NCBI GenBank assembly: GCA_022826865.1
Contig: JAJDUC010000034.1
Location: forward strand, 1-37,367
From: Anaerolineae bacterium
GTDB taxonomy: Bacteria; Chloroflexota; Anaerolineae; Aggregatilineales; Phototrophicaceae
Direction of reading: 5' to 3'
DNA: 37,367 nt
Positions 1-8,411 of this stretch are shown one piece after another (the first letter of the stretch is position 1; the number at the start of each line of letters is the position of its first letter). A program made the position numbers and the translations under genes. The notes below the pieces were generated by a model that ran no database searches, was not told where the DNA came from, and saw nothing but the letters and a program-made list of their open reading frames with translations.

Positions 1-139
1 ATTATGTAATCCGTAGGGGCGTTTCGCTGAAACGCCCGCAATTTGCAGGCCATTTTCAACGGGCGTCTCACGAGACGCCCCTACACTTTCGCAATTTTCG
101 TAGCGAACCGCTCATTATGATTTTGATGCGATTGCCCTG
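1..139 (+). repeat. Type A palindromic element, copy A1 (left part cut by window start)
   Basis: This is a short non-coding element with two perfect hairpins: arms at 17-25/29-37 (GGGCGTTTC/GAAACGCCC) and 61-69/72-80 (GGGCGTCTC/GAGACGCCC). An outer GTAGGGGCG (13-21) pairs with CGCCCCTAC (76-84). The right end, TTTGATGCGATTGCCCTG, is the inverted form of the left ends of the copies at 25.4 and 37.2 kb, so the element has terminal inverted repeats. The left terminus lies outside the window. No coding capacity is seen. It looks like a MITE-like mobile repeat; that class is inferred from structure only. Confidence 0.85.
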
Positions 140-230
140 CCGCGGCGGCCACATGAATTTCCCATTTGTCTATTCGCGCGTGGCGCCGGCGAAGCGAGGC
201 TGGCGCTTGAGCGAAGGCCAGTCTCTCGGG

Positions 231-236
231 TAATAT
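231..236 (+). promoter_or_regulatory. Putative promoter -10 box (TAATAT) of the small membrane protein gene
   Basis: TAATAT at 231-236 lies 18 bases after TTGAGC (207-212), a reasonable sigma-70-type pair. It sits about 30 bases before the ATG at 268. The assignment is by eye from consensus similarity only. Confidence 0.4.
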
Positions 237-267
237 GTGGCTGTCAGCAATTCTTCGAGCCGCCTTC

Positions 268-630
268 ATGTACAAAGAAAAGAATTTGACGAAGCCGCGC
301 ATCGGGTCTGTTGCGCTCAATGCCGCGCTGCTCGCGCTTAGCATGGCGCTGGGCCTCGTCGCCTTGTTTTCGATGTTGGAGATCGTGTTGACGATCAGCG
401 CTCATTTAATCGTGGCGACCATAGACAGCGCGACGCGCGGCAAATACGCCTTGGTAACCGTGCGCAATGTCTGGCTTTTGGGCGGCGGGGCGATTTGGCT
501 AGGCATCATCATCTATTGCCTGGATTACTTCTTCAAGCATTGGCGGGAAAGACGCATCCAGCGGCGCTACCTGGCTCTGCTGGCGATTGAAGTAGCGATC
601 ATCCTTCTTCAAATGCTGATCACGGGCTGA
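268..630 (+). CDS. Small hypothetical membrane protein, about 120 aa
   Basis: I do not recognise a family. The frame opens at 235, but the ATG at 268 (MYKEKNLTKPRIG) is preferred because 235 overlaps a likely -10 box. The protein has a short basic N-terminus and then three hydrophobic stretches: about residues 15-45 (ALLALSMALGLVALFSM), 65-85 (WLLGGGAIWLGIIIYCL) and 100-118 (YLALLAIEVAIILLQMLI). Between the last two there is a basic segment, HWRERRIQRRY, probably cytoplasmic. No cysteine pairs or enzyme motifs are seen. The last 11 bases overlap the 3' end of the convergent PBP gene (stop at 620-622), so the two transcripts would be antisense at their ends. It is probably a real gene, given the promoter-like sequence and the membrane pattern, but its function is unknown. 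Confidence 0.55.
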   Translation: MYKEKNLTKPRIGSVALNAALLALSMALGLVALFSMLEIVLTISAHLIVATIDSATRGKYALVTVRNVWLLGGGAIWLGIIIYCLDYFFKHWRERRIQRRYLALLAIEVAIILLQMLITG

Positions 631-2821
631 TTGTATCGGCCCCGAAAAAATAGTACTCGAGGATATCGCGCGTCAGCGGCGCGGCAACGGCTGAGCCCTC
701 CCCCACAGTTTCCACCATCGTTACGATCGCGATTTTCGGCTCTTTGGCCGGGGCATAGGCGATGAACCAGCTATGCGGCGGCTTGGCCGGTTCCGGCACT
801 TGCGCCGTTCCAGTCTTTCCGCAGACGCCGATTTCCAGCAGGGGCGAATACGTGAATTGATGCGCCGCCGTGCCGCTGTATGTGTTGATGACATCGCACA
901 TCCCGCGGCGGATAATCGCGAGGTTGGCTGGATCAAGCTTTGCATCGCGCATGACATCGCGCTCGGCCATGGGCGTCCTCTGGTCGAGGATGCCGCGCTC
1001 GCGCACCAACTGCGGGCGCAAGAGATACCCGCCGTTGGCGATTGCGGCATACATGCGCAGCATCTGCAATGGCGAGGCTTGCACCTCGCCCTGGCCGATG
1101 GAGAGATTGACGGAGTGCGCATAAGACCAGGGCAATCCGGTGCTGCGCTCAACATTGTCGGGTGTTGGGATATTGCCCGCTTCTTCCGGAAGCAAGTTGA
1201 TGCCCGTCAGTTGACCCAGTCCCATCGTGTGGGCCCAGGAAGGCAGCAAGCCGGGATCGACAGCGTTCAGGCGAAAGCCGACTTCATAAAAGAAGGGATT
1301 GCAGCTGTTAGTGATGCCGCTCTGCACCGACATGACGCCGTGCCCGCCCAGCAGCCAGTCGTAACGGACATCGCCGCCATAGTTCCAACTGCCGATGCAA
1401 GTGAAGCGGGTCGCCTCATCGTATATGCCGCTTTCAAGAGCGGCGAGCGCGCTGAGGCCCTTCATCACGGATCCCGTGGGATAAGCGCCTTGCGTCGCGC
1501 GGTTCAGTTGCGGCGTTCGCTCATCATTTGCGAGCTCTTCAAGCGCCCGGCGGGCTTGCTCGCGACCGATTGTCGGAAAGGGATTGATGATATTGGCGTC
1601 ATAGCTCGGGTAGCTGACAAGGGCCAGTATCTCGCCATTGGTCACATCCATCATGACTACAGACGCGCCGTCCGACTCTTCCGCCCAGCCTTCGCGCTCA
1701 TAGGCGCTCTCAAGCAAACGCATGATTTCGGCCTGGAGATCAGCGTCTATCGTCAGCCAAAGGCTCTCCGGCGCCCGCGATGAGACATCGCTGAGCACAC
1801 GAACGCGGCGGCCGTCGCTCCCGACCAGCGACAGGCGCCCGCCCGGGCGCCCGGCCAGGGTGTCGTTCATGCTGGCTTCTATGCCGGCTTTGCCGATGAT
1901 CGTCTCGGCATTGAAGCCGATGGCTTGCAATTGGGCGATTTGATCGGCGTCCGGATAGCCGACGTGTCCGAGGACATGCGGCATCAGCTCGCCTTCGTTG
2001 TAACGGCGCGTAGGTTTCTGCCGGAATTCGGCGCCGCAGTCCAGCTTGATGCGATCGTTGCTCTTTATAAAGGCGTCGGGTTCCAGGATGCCCGCTTCGA
2101 CCAGCCAGTCGGCGCCAGAACGCAATTCAAAGAGTTCGACGATATCCGTCAGCGATTTATCCAGTATCTCGGACAGAACTTGATAGCAAGCTTCACGATC
2201 TGGAATGCGTTCGTTGTTGACCAGGACGCGCACGACGCGTCCGTTTTGATCGGCGAGCGCCCGACCGTTGCGGTCGTAGATATTGGCGCGGCCCGGCACT
2301 TGCGCTTCAAAGAGCAGGGCGGCGCCCTGGCCCAACTCGGCGAATACGTCCGCCTCTGACCAGGCGACGCGCCAGCCGCCGACTTGCGGATCCAACACCA
2401 GATGCAGCAGCCGATTGGCATCAGTAAACGCGCCAGGCACACGCGTGTAAAAAGTCATGTCGTAATGGAATTTGAGGACGCCGCCGTCGCCGGACAAGGT
2501 GTGTGGATGGTATTCCAATTCTTCCAGCCACATTCTGTTCTGCGCTGATTCGTAATAGGCCTGGAAGTCGTCAAATGGCGTCAGTTCGCGGTTCCGGAAG
2601 GTGAGCAAACCGTGCATCGTTGCGAAATCGCCCGCCAGCCAGGCATCCAGAAATGCGCGCGCAACTTGTTCCGCGGCGACCAGATCGGAAACCGGGCTGG
2701 TTGCGGGCGGGGCAGTTGGCAAAGGGACGGCGGAATCTGCGGAATCCCCCTGACATCCACTTAGCAGCATCAGCGCAATGAACTGAAAAAGGATTTTTCG
2801 GCGCACGGCAACCTGCGGCAA
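620..2821 (-). CDS. Class B penicillin-binding protein, MecA/PBP2-like transpeptidase, putative lipoprotein
   Basis: This is a D,D-transpeptidase homologue that would cross-link peptidoglycan outside the membrane. The N-terminus RRKILFQFIALMLLSGC is a signal peptide with a lipobox-like LSGC, suggesting a lipid anchor rather than the usual single transmembrane helix. Residues about 45-165 form an NTF2-like domain as in MecA (AEQVARAFLDAWLAGDF ... GGWRVAWS). A PBP-dimer domain follows (about 170-370), then the transpeptidase domain with S451-V-M-K454 (SxxK), S506-C-N508 (SxN) and K669-T-G. All catalytic motifs are intact. The start is uncertain: TTG at 2821 or GTG at 2806, which gives a compact signal peptide; there is no ATG in frame upstream. 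A TATAAT box lies at 2843-2848. The length of about 730 residues suits the MecA/PBP2 group. The architecture alone says nothing about beta-lactam resistance. Confidence 0.9.
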   Translation of the reverse strand: MPQVAVRRKILFQFIALMLLSGCQGDSADSAVPLPTAPPATSPVSDLVAAEQVARAFLDAWLAGDFATMHGLLTFRNRELTPFDDFQAYYESAQNRMWLEELEYHPHTLSGDGGVLKFHYDMTFYTRVPGAFTDANRLLHLVLDPQVGGWRVAWSEADVFAELGQGAALLFEAQVPGRANIYDRNGRALADQNGRVVRVLVNNERIPDREACYQVLSEILDKSLTDIVELFELRSGADWLVEAGILEPDAFIKSNDRIKLDCGAEFRQKPTRRYNEGELMPHVLGHVGYPDADQIAQLQAIGFNAETIIGKAGIEASMNDTLAGRPGGRLSLVGSDGRRVRVLSDVSSRAPESLWLTIDADLQAEIMRLLESAYEREGWAEESDGASVVMMDVTNGEILALVSYPSYDANIINPFPTIGREQARRALEELANDERTPQLNRATQGAYPTGSVMKGLSALAALESGIYDEATRFTCIGSWNYGGDVRYDWLLGGHGVMSVQSGITNSCNPFFYEVGFRLNAVDPGLLPSWAHTMGLGQLTGINLLPEEAGNIPTPDNVERSTGLPWSYAHSVNLSIGQGEVQASPLQMLRMYAAIANGGYLLRPQLVRERGILDQRTPMAERDVMRDAKLDPANLAIIRRGMCDVINTYSGTAAHQFTYSPLLEIGVCGKTGTAQVPEPAKPPHSWFIAYAPAKEPKIAIVTMVETVGEGSAVAAPLTRDILEYYFFGADTISP

Positions 2822-2842
2822 GACGGCTGAATTTGCGCCTTC

Positions 2843-2848
2843 ATTATA
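2843..2848 (-). promoter_or_regulatory. Putative -10 box (TATAAT) of the class B PBP gene
   Basis: The minus strand reads TATAAT, ending 21 bases before the TTG start at 2821. This predicts a very short leader of about 15 bases. No convincing -35 box or Shine-Dalgarno sequence is seen. Confidence 0.5.
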
Positions 2849-2910
2849 GTGGAATAGCGAAATCAGGCGCGGCGACGGCGGAGGAAACGCGCCAGCCGCG
2901 CGCTTGTTAC

Positions 2911-3092
2911 TCAGTTAACGCAAGTAATTAATTGAAAAAGTGCGCATCGTTTTCCGCGACATACGTGCGGGCGAGCCAAGGCTCGCCCCTACGGCAAAAG
3001 AGGAGACTCGGTGTACGGGCGAGCCTTGGCTCGCCCACTCTTGTTTCAAAATGCCCAGCAGATTTTGCACGACTTACTTGCGTTTACTTCTG
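2911..3092. repeat. Type B palindromic element, copy B1, with terminal inverted repeats
   Basis: The left end CAGTTAACGCAAGTAA (2912-2927) is inverted at the right end, CTTACTTGCGTTTACTTCTG (3073-3092). Inside are two perfect hairpins, 2969-2988 (GGGCGAGCC, loop AA) and 3017-3036 (same arms, loop TT). The element fills most of the 306-base gap between the GT39-like gene and the PBP gene. The bases around 2940-2993 match the reverse complement of 8294-8350 closely, including the GCGCATCGTTTT stretch. There is no coding capacity. Confidence 0.8.
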
Positions 3093-3127
3093 CCCGGTAC
3101 GCCTGTTTGTCCGCGCTTGAGTAGAAG

Positions 3128-5098
3128 CTAGGCCTCGCCCAGCACCTGGATAGACGCGATTTTGATGCGCTCGCTCCCGTCTGGCGCAAGCAGGCGCCGC
3201 CATGTCTGGGGGTCGTACAAGCCGCTGAACAACTGATAGGCTCCGGGTGCCAGGTCCGCCGGGAGATCCAAGATGAACTCGCGCCCGACCAGGATCTCTT
3301 CGGGATCGTCCCAGCTTGTCGTTGGTCGGCGCGCGTCCCAAAGCGGATGGTAGTCAGCTTGGGCGACAATTTCGCCGGCATTGTTCATCAGGTGATTGTA
3401 GACATGCTGAACGGAGTCGGTTGGTCTATCGGCCTGCCAATAATGGCGTAAAACGATCGCCTGGCCCGCCTCGATTTCAGTCGCGTTGATGTCGTAACCC
3501 CGCAGTCGAATTGGACCGAGCTGACCGTCAGCTTGATGCTCCATGGGATAGAGGCGCAGCACGACCATGCTCGGTCCGCGGAAACGGTCGTCCGGCGCAT
3601 AGCGCTTGAGCAGGATGGTCTCGTCGGGAAAGTAGATGTCCGGGTCGTCCAAGCCCGCCGGGTAAGGCGCGATCGCGTAAATGGCGTCGTTGGCGCGCCA
3701 GGTCTCGAGCGGCTCGTCTAGCAATCCCCAAATTTCCTGCGCAAGCGGAAAATCGTGCGCGCCGTTGTAACCGCCCCAGGAGCGATTGAACACCGAATGA
3801 TTGGGATCATCCCGGTCCGCGATGAACTTGCCGGGCGGCAGCGATGTATCCATATAACGCGCGAGTTCGTTGCGCCGGTCCGGCAAGGTGAAATTGTGCG
3901 CCAGAGCATCGGCTACTCTATATGTGGGCAGCCAATTGTACGCGACCAGAAGCAGCAGCGCGCAGGTCATCAGCAGCTCAATCCGCCGCGGCGTCAAGTT
4001 GGGCAGTTTGAGACGCGCAAGCGCTTCCTGCCCGGCGAAAAACAGACCGGTCAAACCGCAGCCATAGAGCAATGCCAGGATCGCCCCTACCGCAAAATAG
4101 TGCCGGGCCCGCTGGACATTAAACATGCTCATTCCGAGCAGCCAGGCCAGAGCGGCCGCCACCGCCACGAATAGCGCCAGAGCGTTTATCCGCCGGCGAT
4201 AGCGCCATAGCAGCAAGCCGGCAATCGCCACAAAGAGCCAGCGCGCCGTCCAGGGAAAGGGCCGCCACACATTAAGCAAACTCGCCCAGGCGGACTCCAG
4301 AGACGGAAGAGACAGGTCGTCGTAGGACATTGCAAAATAGACGATTTTGTCGGCATCAAGCGTCGGATATATCAGCAGCAGCCAGAACAAAAAAACAGCA
4401 AAGCGCAGGCAATTCCAAAAGGTCTGTTGCCGGGCGTCTTTGCGCCAGGCCGGCGCGCGCCACCAGTTCAGCATGGGCAGCAGGAGGATGACAGGCGCGA
4501 CAAACATCGCCTGCGTCTTGAAGACGATGGCCAACATAATGAAATAGACCGAGGCCGTGCTGAAGCTGCGCCGCTTATGGAGCAGGCCAACCAGGCCAAG
4601 CCATATTGCCAGAATGGTGAAGCAGGTCAGGTAGGCGTCCGCCAGGGCGAAGTGCGCCCGTTCCACGACCCAGGGGTTTACAATCCAGACCGCCGCCGCC
4701 ATGAGACCGGTCAGCGGGTGTATGATCATCGCGCCGAGCAAGGCGGTGAATACAATTGTCAGCATCCAGGCGCAAATGGAGATGAGGCGCAAGGCCGGCA
4801 GCATCGCGCCGTGATGGGCGTCGACGGGCTTTACATGCTTTAGCAAGAGGTAATTCAGGGTTTTCATGCCCGGCGCATATTGCTCCAGCACGCCGTTTTC
4901 CCAGCCGAAGTCCACGATATGCTGGGCCGCCAAGAGATGCATCGCTTCGTCGCTTTTGGCCAGATATGGCAGGCTGACCTGGTACCCGCGCACATACAGC
5001 CAGGATGCCAACAGAAGCAGAAGCATCAGCGCGAACCACCACCAGCGCGATCGCGGAAGTATTGCCACCCTGTCCTGCGCAATGTCTGACATCTGCAT
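3128..5098 (-). CDS. GT-C fold membrane glycosyltransferase, GT39/ArnT-like
   Basis: This is a polytopic membrane protein of the dolichyl-phosphate-mannose/ArnT type, which moves a sugar from a lipid-phosphate donor to an acceptor on the outer membrane face. The first helix (WWWFALMLLLLLASWLYV) is followed by the loop LAKSDEAMHLLAA, whose acidic DE pair sits where GT-C enzymes keep their catalytic acid. About ten hydrophobic segments follow to near residue 390. Residues about 395-656 are soluble. They end in a beta-rich domain (GPIRLRGYDINATEIEAGQ ... LAPGAYQLFSGLYDP) that I associate with Chloroflexota GT39 proteins. The ATG at 5098 (MQMSDIAQD) lies 31 bases after the methyltransferase stop, so the two are probably cotranscribed. 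Donor and acceptor cannot be told from sequence. Confidence 0.8.
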   Translation of the reverse strand: MQMSDIAQDRVAILPRSRWWWFALMLLLLLASWLYVRGYQVSLPYLAKSDEAMHLLAAQHIVDFGWENGVLEQYAPGMKTLNYLLLKHVKPVDAHHGAMLPALRLISICAWMLTIVFTALLGAMIIHPLTGLMAAAVWIVNPWVVERAHFALADAYLTCFTILAIWLGLVGLLHKRRSFSTASVYFIMLAIVFKTQAMFVAPVILLLPMLNWWRAPAWRKDARQQTFWNCLRFAVFLFWLLLIYPTLDADKIVYFAMSYDDLSLPSLESAWASLLNVWRPFPWTARWLFVAIAGLLLWRYRRRINALALFVAVAAALAWLLGMSMFNVQRARHYFAVGAILALLYGCGLTGLFFAGQEALARLKLPNLTPRRIELLMTCALLLLVAYNWLPTYRVADALAHNFTLPDRRNELARYMDTSLPPGKFIADRDDPNHSVFNRSWGGYNGAHDFPLAQEIWGLLDEPLETWRANDAIYAIAPYPAGLDDPDIYFPDETILLKRYAPDDRFRGPSMVVLRLYPMEHQADGQLGPIRLRGYDINATEIEAGQAIVLRHYWQADRPTDSVQHVYNHLMNNAGEIVAQADYHPLWDARRPTTSWDDPEEILVGREFILDLPADLAPGAYQLFSGLYDPQTWRRLLAPDGSERIKIASIQVLGEA

Positions 5099-5129
5099 CC
5101 AGCCTCAGGCTGCATTCTACACGACGGCC

Positions 5130-5717
5130 TCAGTTTGGTTTTCGCATCCGATACCAACAGGCGGGCGCGCCGATGGCGATGTCATCGCCCATTTGCCGCC
5201 AGTGCAGTGTGAGTTGCCGGCCGAAGAGCCGCTCGACATGTTTCGGGCGCCAGCCGACAGCGGAATCGGTCCGCGGCTGGCTGGCGTAGAGCATGAATGC
5301 GCCGCCGGGTTTCAGGCGACTGGCGATGGCGCGGGCGTAGTCGACTCTGGCCGACTGGTCGATGCTGTGGCCACATCCGATATCGATGATGAGGTCGTAG
5401 GCGTCGCGCAGTTCCGGCATTGCGCCTAGCCGCGTTATATCGGCGTGAAACAGGCGGCGCCGCTCCGGTGGAAATTCGGCCAGCTTTTCTGCCGCCAGTT
5501 CAATGGCGCGCTCGACGAAGTCGATGCCGTCGGCCCGCCAGCCGGCGCGCAGCAGATCGCGGATTACCGTGCCCGTCCCGCAGCCAAGATCGAGGGCGTC
5601 CCCCGCCGGCAGCTCGGCGATGATCTCCTTGATTTCCGGCGGCGTCAGGCCGCTGTCCCAGGGCATCTCGCCGCTGGCGTAGCGCTCGCTGAACATCCTC
5701 TGTCGGTTTTCGGCCAT
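5130..5717 (-). CDS. Class I SAM-dependent methyltransferase, TehB/thiopurine-methyltransferase-like
   Basis: The protein has 195 residues and the Rossmann-fold SAM motif I ALDLGCGTGTVIRDLL near residues 40-55. The acidic end of strand 2 follows (ADGIDFVERAIELA), then motif II DLIIDIGCGHSID and the LKPGGAFMLYAS strand. The N-terminal FSERYASGEMPWDSGLTPPE resembles TehB and thiopurine methyltransferases, which place YxxGxxPWD at this point. The substrate is unknown. The gene lies 62 bases after mutS2 and 31 bases before the GT39-like gene on the same strand, so a run of minus-strand genes is likely. Confidence 0.85.
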   Translation of the reverse strand: MAENRQRMFSERYASGEMPWDSGLTPPEIKEIIAELPAGDALDLGCGTGTVIRDLLRAGWRADGIDFVERAIELAAEKLAEFPPERRRLFHADITRLGAMPELRDAYDLIIDIGCGHSIDQSARVDYARAIASRLKPGGAFMLYASQPRTDSAVGWRPKHVERLFGRQLTLHWRQMGDDIAIGAPACWYRMRKPN

Positions 5718-5779
5718 GGCGGTTGCTCTACCGGGCCAGGTCTGGCGGCGTCGCCAGGTATTCGCGCGGGGGCAAGTGA

Positions 5780-8173
5780 TCAGGCAATGGGCACCATGTG
5801 CGCGACCGTTACGCCGGCGCCGCCTTCGTTGTGCAAGCCCGCCGTTACTTTGCTGACGAGCGCGTGGTCGCTGAGATAGGCGCGAACAGCCTGCCGCAGC
5901 CGGCCCGTTCCCTTGCCGTGAATGATCTTGCCGAACGGCAAGCCGGCGTTGTAAGCGGCGTTGATATAGCGATCAAGTATCTCGAGCGCTTCGTCGACGC
6001 GTGTGCCGCGGATGTCAAGTTCCATGCCGGGCGATTCGGCCGGGGGCGGCGGGGGATCGGCCGGCGCATATTGGCGGACGTGACCGCGCTCGGCGGCGCG
6101 CAATTCGCTGCGACTGCGTTTGCGCATATCGCCATACTTGGCGCGCACACGCAAGGACCCCACCTGCACCTGCGCTTCTTTCGTCTCCAGCTCGACAATG
6201 ACGCCCTCCGCGTTCAGCGTTTCCAGCAAGACGGTATCGCCGATGCGCGGCAGCCAATCGACATCTTCAATCTGCTGTACTTCTTCCACATCATCTAGCG
6301 GCGCGCTGGTCCAACTCGTCATCTTTTCGGCGGCGGCTTTCAAGGCGTTCAAAGTCGCGGCGGGCATGCCGGCCGAACGCAGCTCGACCCGCATTTTGCG
6401 CAATTCTTTGTTGAAATCAGCCAGGTCGTCTTCGGCATGGCGGCGGGCGGCGCGGATCACATCGCGGCGCTCATCTTCGATTCGGTCCAAGCGCGCTTGC
6501 AACTCATCGCGCTGCGTCGACAATTGCGCGCGCAGGAGATCCAATTCGTCGTGTTGCAGGCGAACTTCGGCGCGCGTGCGCTGGATTTCGTCGAGCAGGT
6601 CATCCGCCTCCAATTCCGCTGTGGCGACCATGCCGCGGGCGTCGGCGATGATCTCTGGATTGAGGCCGAGGCGCTCCGCGATTGCCAGCGCGTTGGAGCG
6701 GCCAGGCAAACCGACGATAAGGCGATAGGTGGGCTGCAGCGTCTCCAGATCAAACTCGACGCTGGCGTTGCGGACGCCGGGGGTTTCGACGCCATATATC
6801 TTCAGTTCGGGATGGTGGGTGGTGACCATGGTTGTGACGCCGCGATTCTTGAGGCAGTTGAGCAAGGCGCGCGCGAGGGCGGAGCCTTCGGCCGGGTCGG
6901 TGCCGGTGCCGACCTCGTCCAGGATCACAAGCGAACGGCTGTCCGCTTGTTCCAGGATGTCGATGATATTGGTCATGTGCGAAGAAAAGGTGGAGAGCGA
7001 CTGTTCGATGCTTTGCTCGTCGCCGATATCAGCGAAGACGCCGGTAAATACCGAGAATTCCGCTTCCGCGGCGGGAAGATGAAGGCCGCACTGCGCCATC
7101 AATATCATCAGGCCGACGGTCTTGAGTGCGACGGTTTTGCCGCCGGTGTTCGGTCCGGTGACAACCAGAACCCAGCTGTCATCGTCGAAACTGAGGTCAA
7201 GGGGGACAACTTGGCCTTGCAGCAGAGGATGGCGAGCGCCTTTGACGTGGATGCTGGAACCGGGCTGTGGCGCCGCATCGCGGAAAGGCGAAATGATCGG
7301 TTGAACACAGTTGCGATCAAGGGCGTATCGCGCCTTTGCCAGTGTCAGGTCGAGGTAGCCGAGGAGTTGTACGGTGCGGACGATCCGTTCGCTCTCGCCG
7401 GCGACGGCCTCCGTCAGATCAGCCAGGATGCGGCGGATCTCCTTTTCTTCTTCGACTTGCAGCTCGCGCCAACTGTTGTTGAGTTCGACCGTCTCAAGCG
7501 GCTCAATAAATATGGTCGCGCCCGATGCGGAAGAATCGTGCATGATGCCTTTGATCTTGCCTTTGTGTTCCGCCTTGAGCGGAATCACATAACGGCCATG
7601 CCGCATGGTGACGATCGCTTCCTGCAATTTGTCCTGGTTCGCTTTGCTGGCGACGATCCGATTCAGTTTGTTTTGGAGGCGGTCAAAGGCGACCTTGAGA
7701 TCGCGCCGGATGATGGCGAGGCGGGCGCTGGCGGTGTCTTTAATCTCGGCGTTGTCGTCGACCGTGACTTCAATCGCCGCTTGCAGTTCGACGCATTCCT
7801 CAATCTCATTCGCCAGATCGGCCAACAGGGGAAAAGAAGCCCCCATCCGTCCCAACGTGCGCTTCAGTGTGGAGCCGCGCCGCAAGGTGTAGCGAATGTC
7901 GAGCAGGGTAGTCGGATCGATGATGACGCCGCGCAGCGCGCGAATAACGGGCTCGCGCACATCGCGCGCGCCGCGGACGGTCACGTTGGAGCGCTCTTCC
8001 AGCAAGGCGACCGCCTCGGCCGTTTCCCGCTGCCACAACTGAACCTCTTCCAGCTCGGTCGACGGGTATAATTCCAGCGCGAACTCTTCGCCGGCGCCGA
8101 AAGTCGTGTAACCGGCCAATTCCTGCAGAATTTTATGCAATTCCAGCGTGACGATTGTTTTTTCGCTGATCAT
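5780..8173 (-). CDS. mutS2: MutS2 family ATPase/endonuclease
   Basis: The 797-residue protein has the full MutS2 layout. An N-terminal MutS-like core and clamp come first. The ATPase follows with Walker A TGPNTGGKTVALKT (about residues 340-353) and Walker B SLVILDEVGTGTDPAEGSALA (about 418-437, shown in part). A long coiled-coil segment (about 520-620, LDEIQRTRAEVRLQHDELD) and a KOW-like strand segment come next. The C-terminal Smr nuclease domain (about 715-797) has ELDIRGTRVDEALE and IIHGKGTGRLRQAVRAYL. MutS2 proteins act on branched DNA and collided ribosomes in other bacteria; they are not mismatch-repair MutS. Start ATG at 8173. Upstream lies a partial type B repeat. Confidence 0.96.
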   Translation of the reverse strand: MISEKTIVTLELHKILQELAGYTTFGAGEEFALELYPSTELEEVQLWQRETAEAVALLEERSNVTVRGARDVREPVIRALRGVIIDPTTLLDIRYTLRRGSTLKRTLGRMGASFPLLADLANEIEECVELQAAIEVTVDDNAEIKDTASARLAIIRRDLKVAFDRLQNKLNRIVASKANQDKLQEAIVTMRHGRYVIPLKAEHKGKIKGIMHDSSASGATIFIEPLETVELNNSWRELQVEEEKEIRRILADLTEAVAGESERIVRTVQLLGYLDLTLAKARYALDRNCVQPIISPFRDAAPQPGSSIHVKGARHPLLQGQVVPLDLSFDDDSWVLVVTGPNTGGKTVALKTVGLMILMAQCGLHLPAAEAEFSVFTGVFADIGDEQSIEQSLSTFSSHMTNIIDILEQADSRSLVILDEVGTGTDPAEGSALARALLNCLKNRGVTTMVTTHHPELKIYGVETPGVRNASVEFDLETLQPTYRLIVGLPGRSNALAIAERLGLNPEIIADARGMVATAELEADDLLDEIQRTRAEVRLQHDELDLLRAQLSTQRDELQARLDRIEDERRDVIRAARRHAEDDLADFNKELRKMRVELRSAGMPAATLNALKAAAEKMTSWTSAPLDDVEEVQQIEDVDWLPRIGDTVLLETLNAEGVIVELETKEAQVQVGSLRVRAKYGDMRKRSRSELRAAERGHVRQYAPADPPPPPAESPGMELDIRGTRVDEALEILDRYINAAYNAGLPFGKIIHGKGTGRLRQAVRAYLSDHALVSKVTAGLHNEGGAGVTVAHMVPIA

Positions 8174-8293
8174 GTGTCGCGTCGCCGGCTAAGGCTGGAG
8201 AATCCTGAAACGGCTGCCATTGTAGGCTATGACGGCGCCTCTGTCAATCAGACCGATGCCGGGGAGTATATCCATTTCGGTTGAAATACTCTG

Positions 8294-8378
8294 GTAGGGG
8301 CGACCCTTGGGTCGCCCGCAAGTATGCCGCGAAAAACGATGCGCATAAATTCAAGTACATACTTGCGTTTACGTCTGT
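8294..8378 (-). repeat. Type B palindromic element, partial copy B2
   Basis: There is one perfect hairpin at 8298-8317 (GGGCGACCC, loop TT). The stretch 8294-8350 is a near match to the reverse complement of 2940-2993. The terminus TACTTGCGTTTACGTCTG (8359-8376) matches the right terminus of B1 and B3. The opposite terminus and the second hairpin are missing, so this looks like a truncated or rearranged copy. It fills most of the gap between the ChbG and mutS2 genes. Confidence 0.7.
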
Positions 8379-8411
8379 GTCACCGCCGCGTTCAGAGTCG
8401 GGGCCGGCGAC

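Noticed and set aside
773..1783. A 336-codon open frame antisense to the class B PBP
   Set aside because: It is a shadow frame; the PBP on the other strand has intact catalytic motifs and a signal peptide.
6437..8071. A 544-codon open frame antisense to mutS2
   Set aside because: It mirrors the mutS2 codons. The composition is a shadow of a GC-rich gene, with no recognisable domain, while mutS2 on the other strand is unmistakable.
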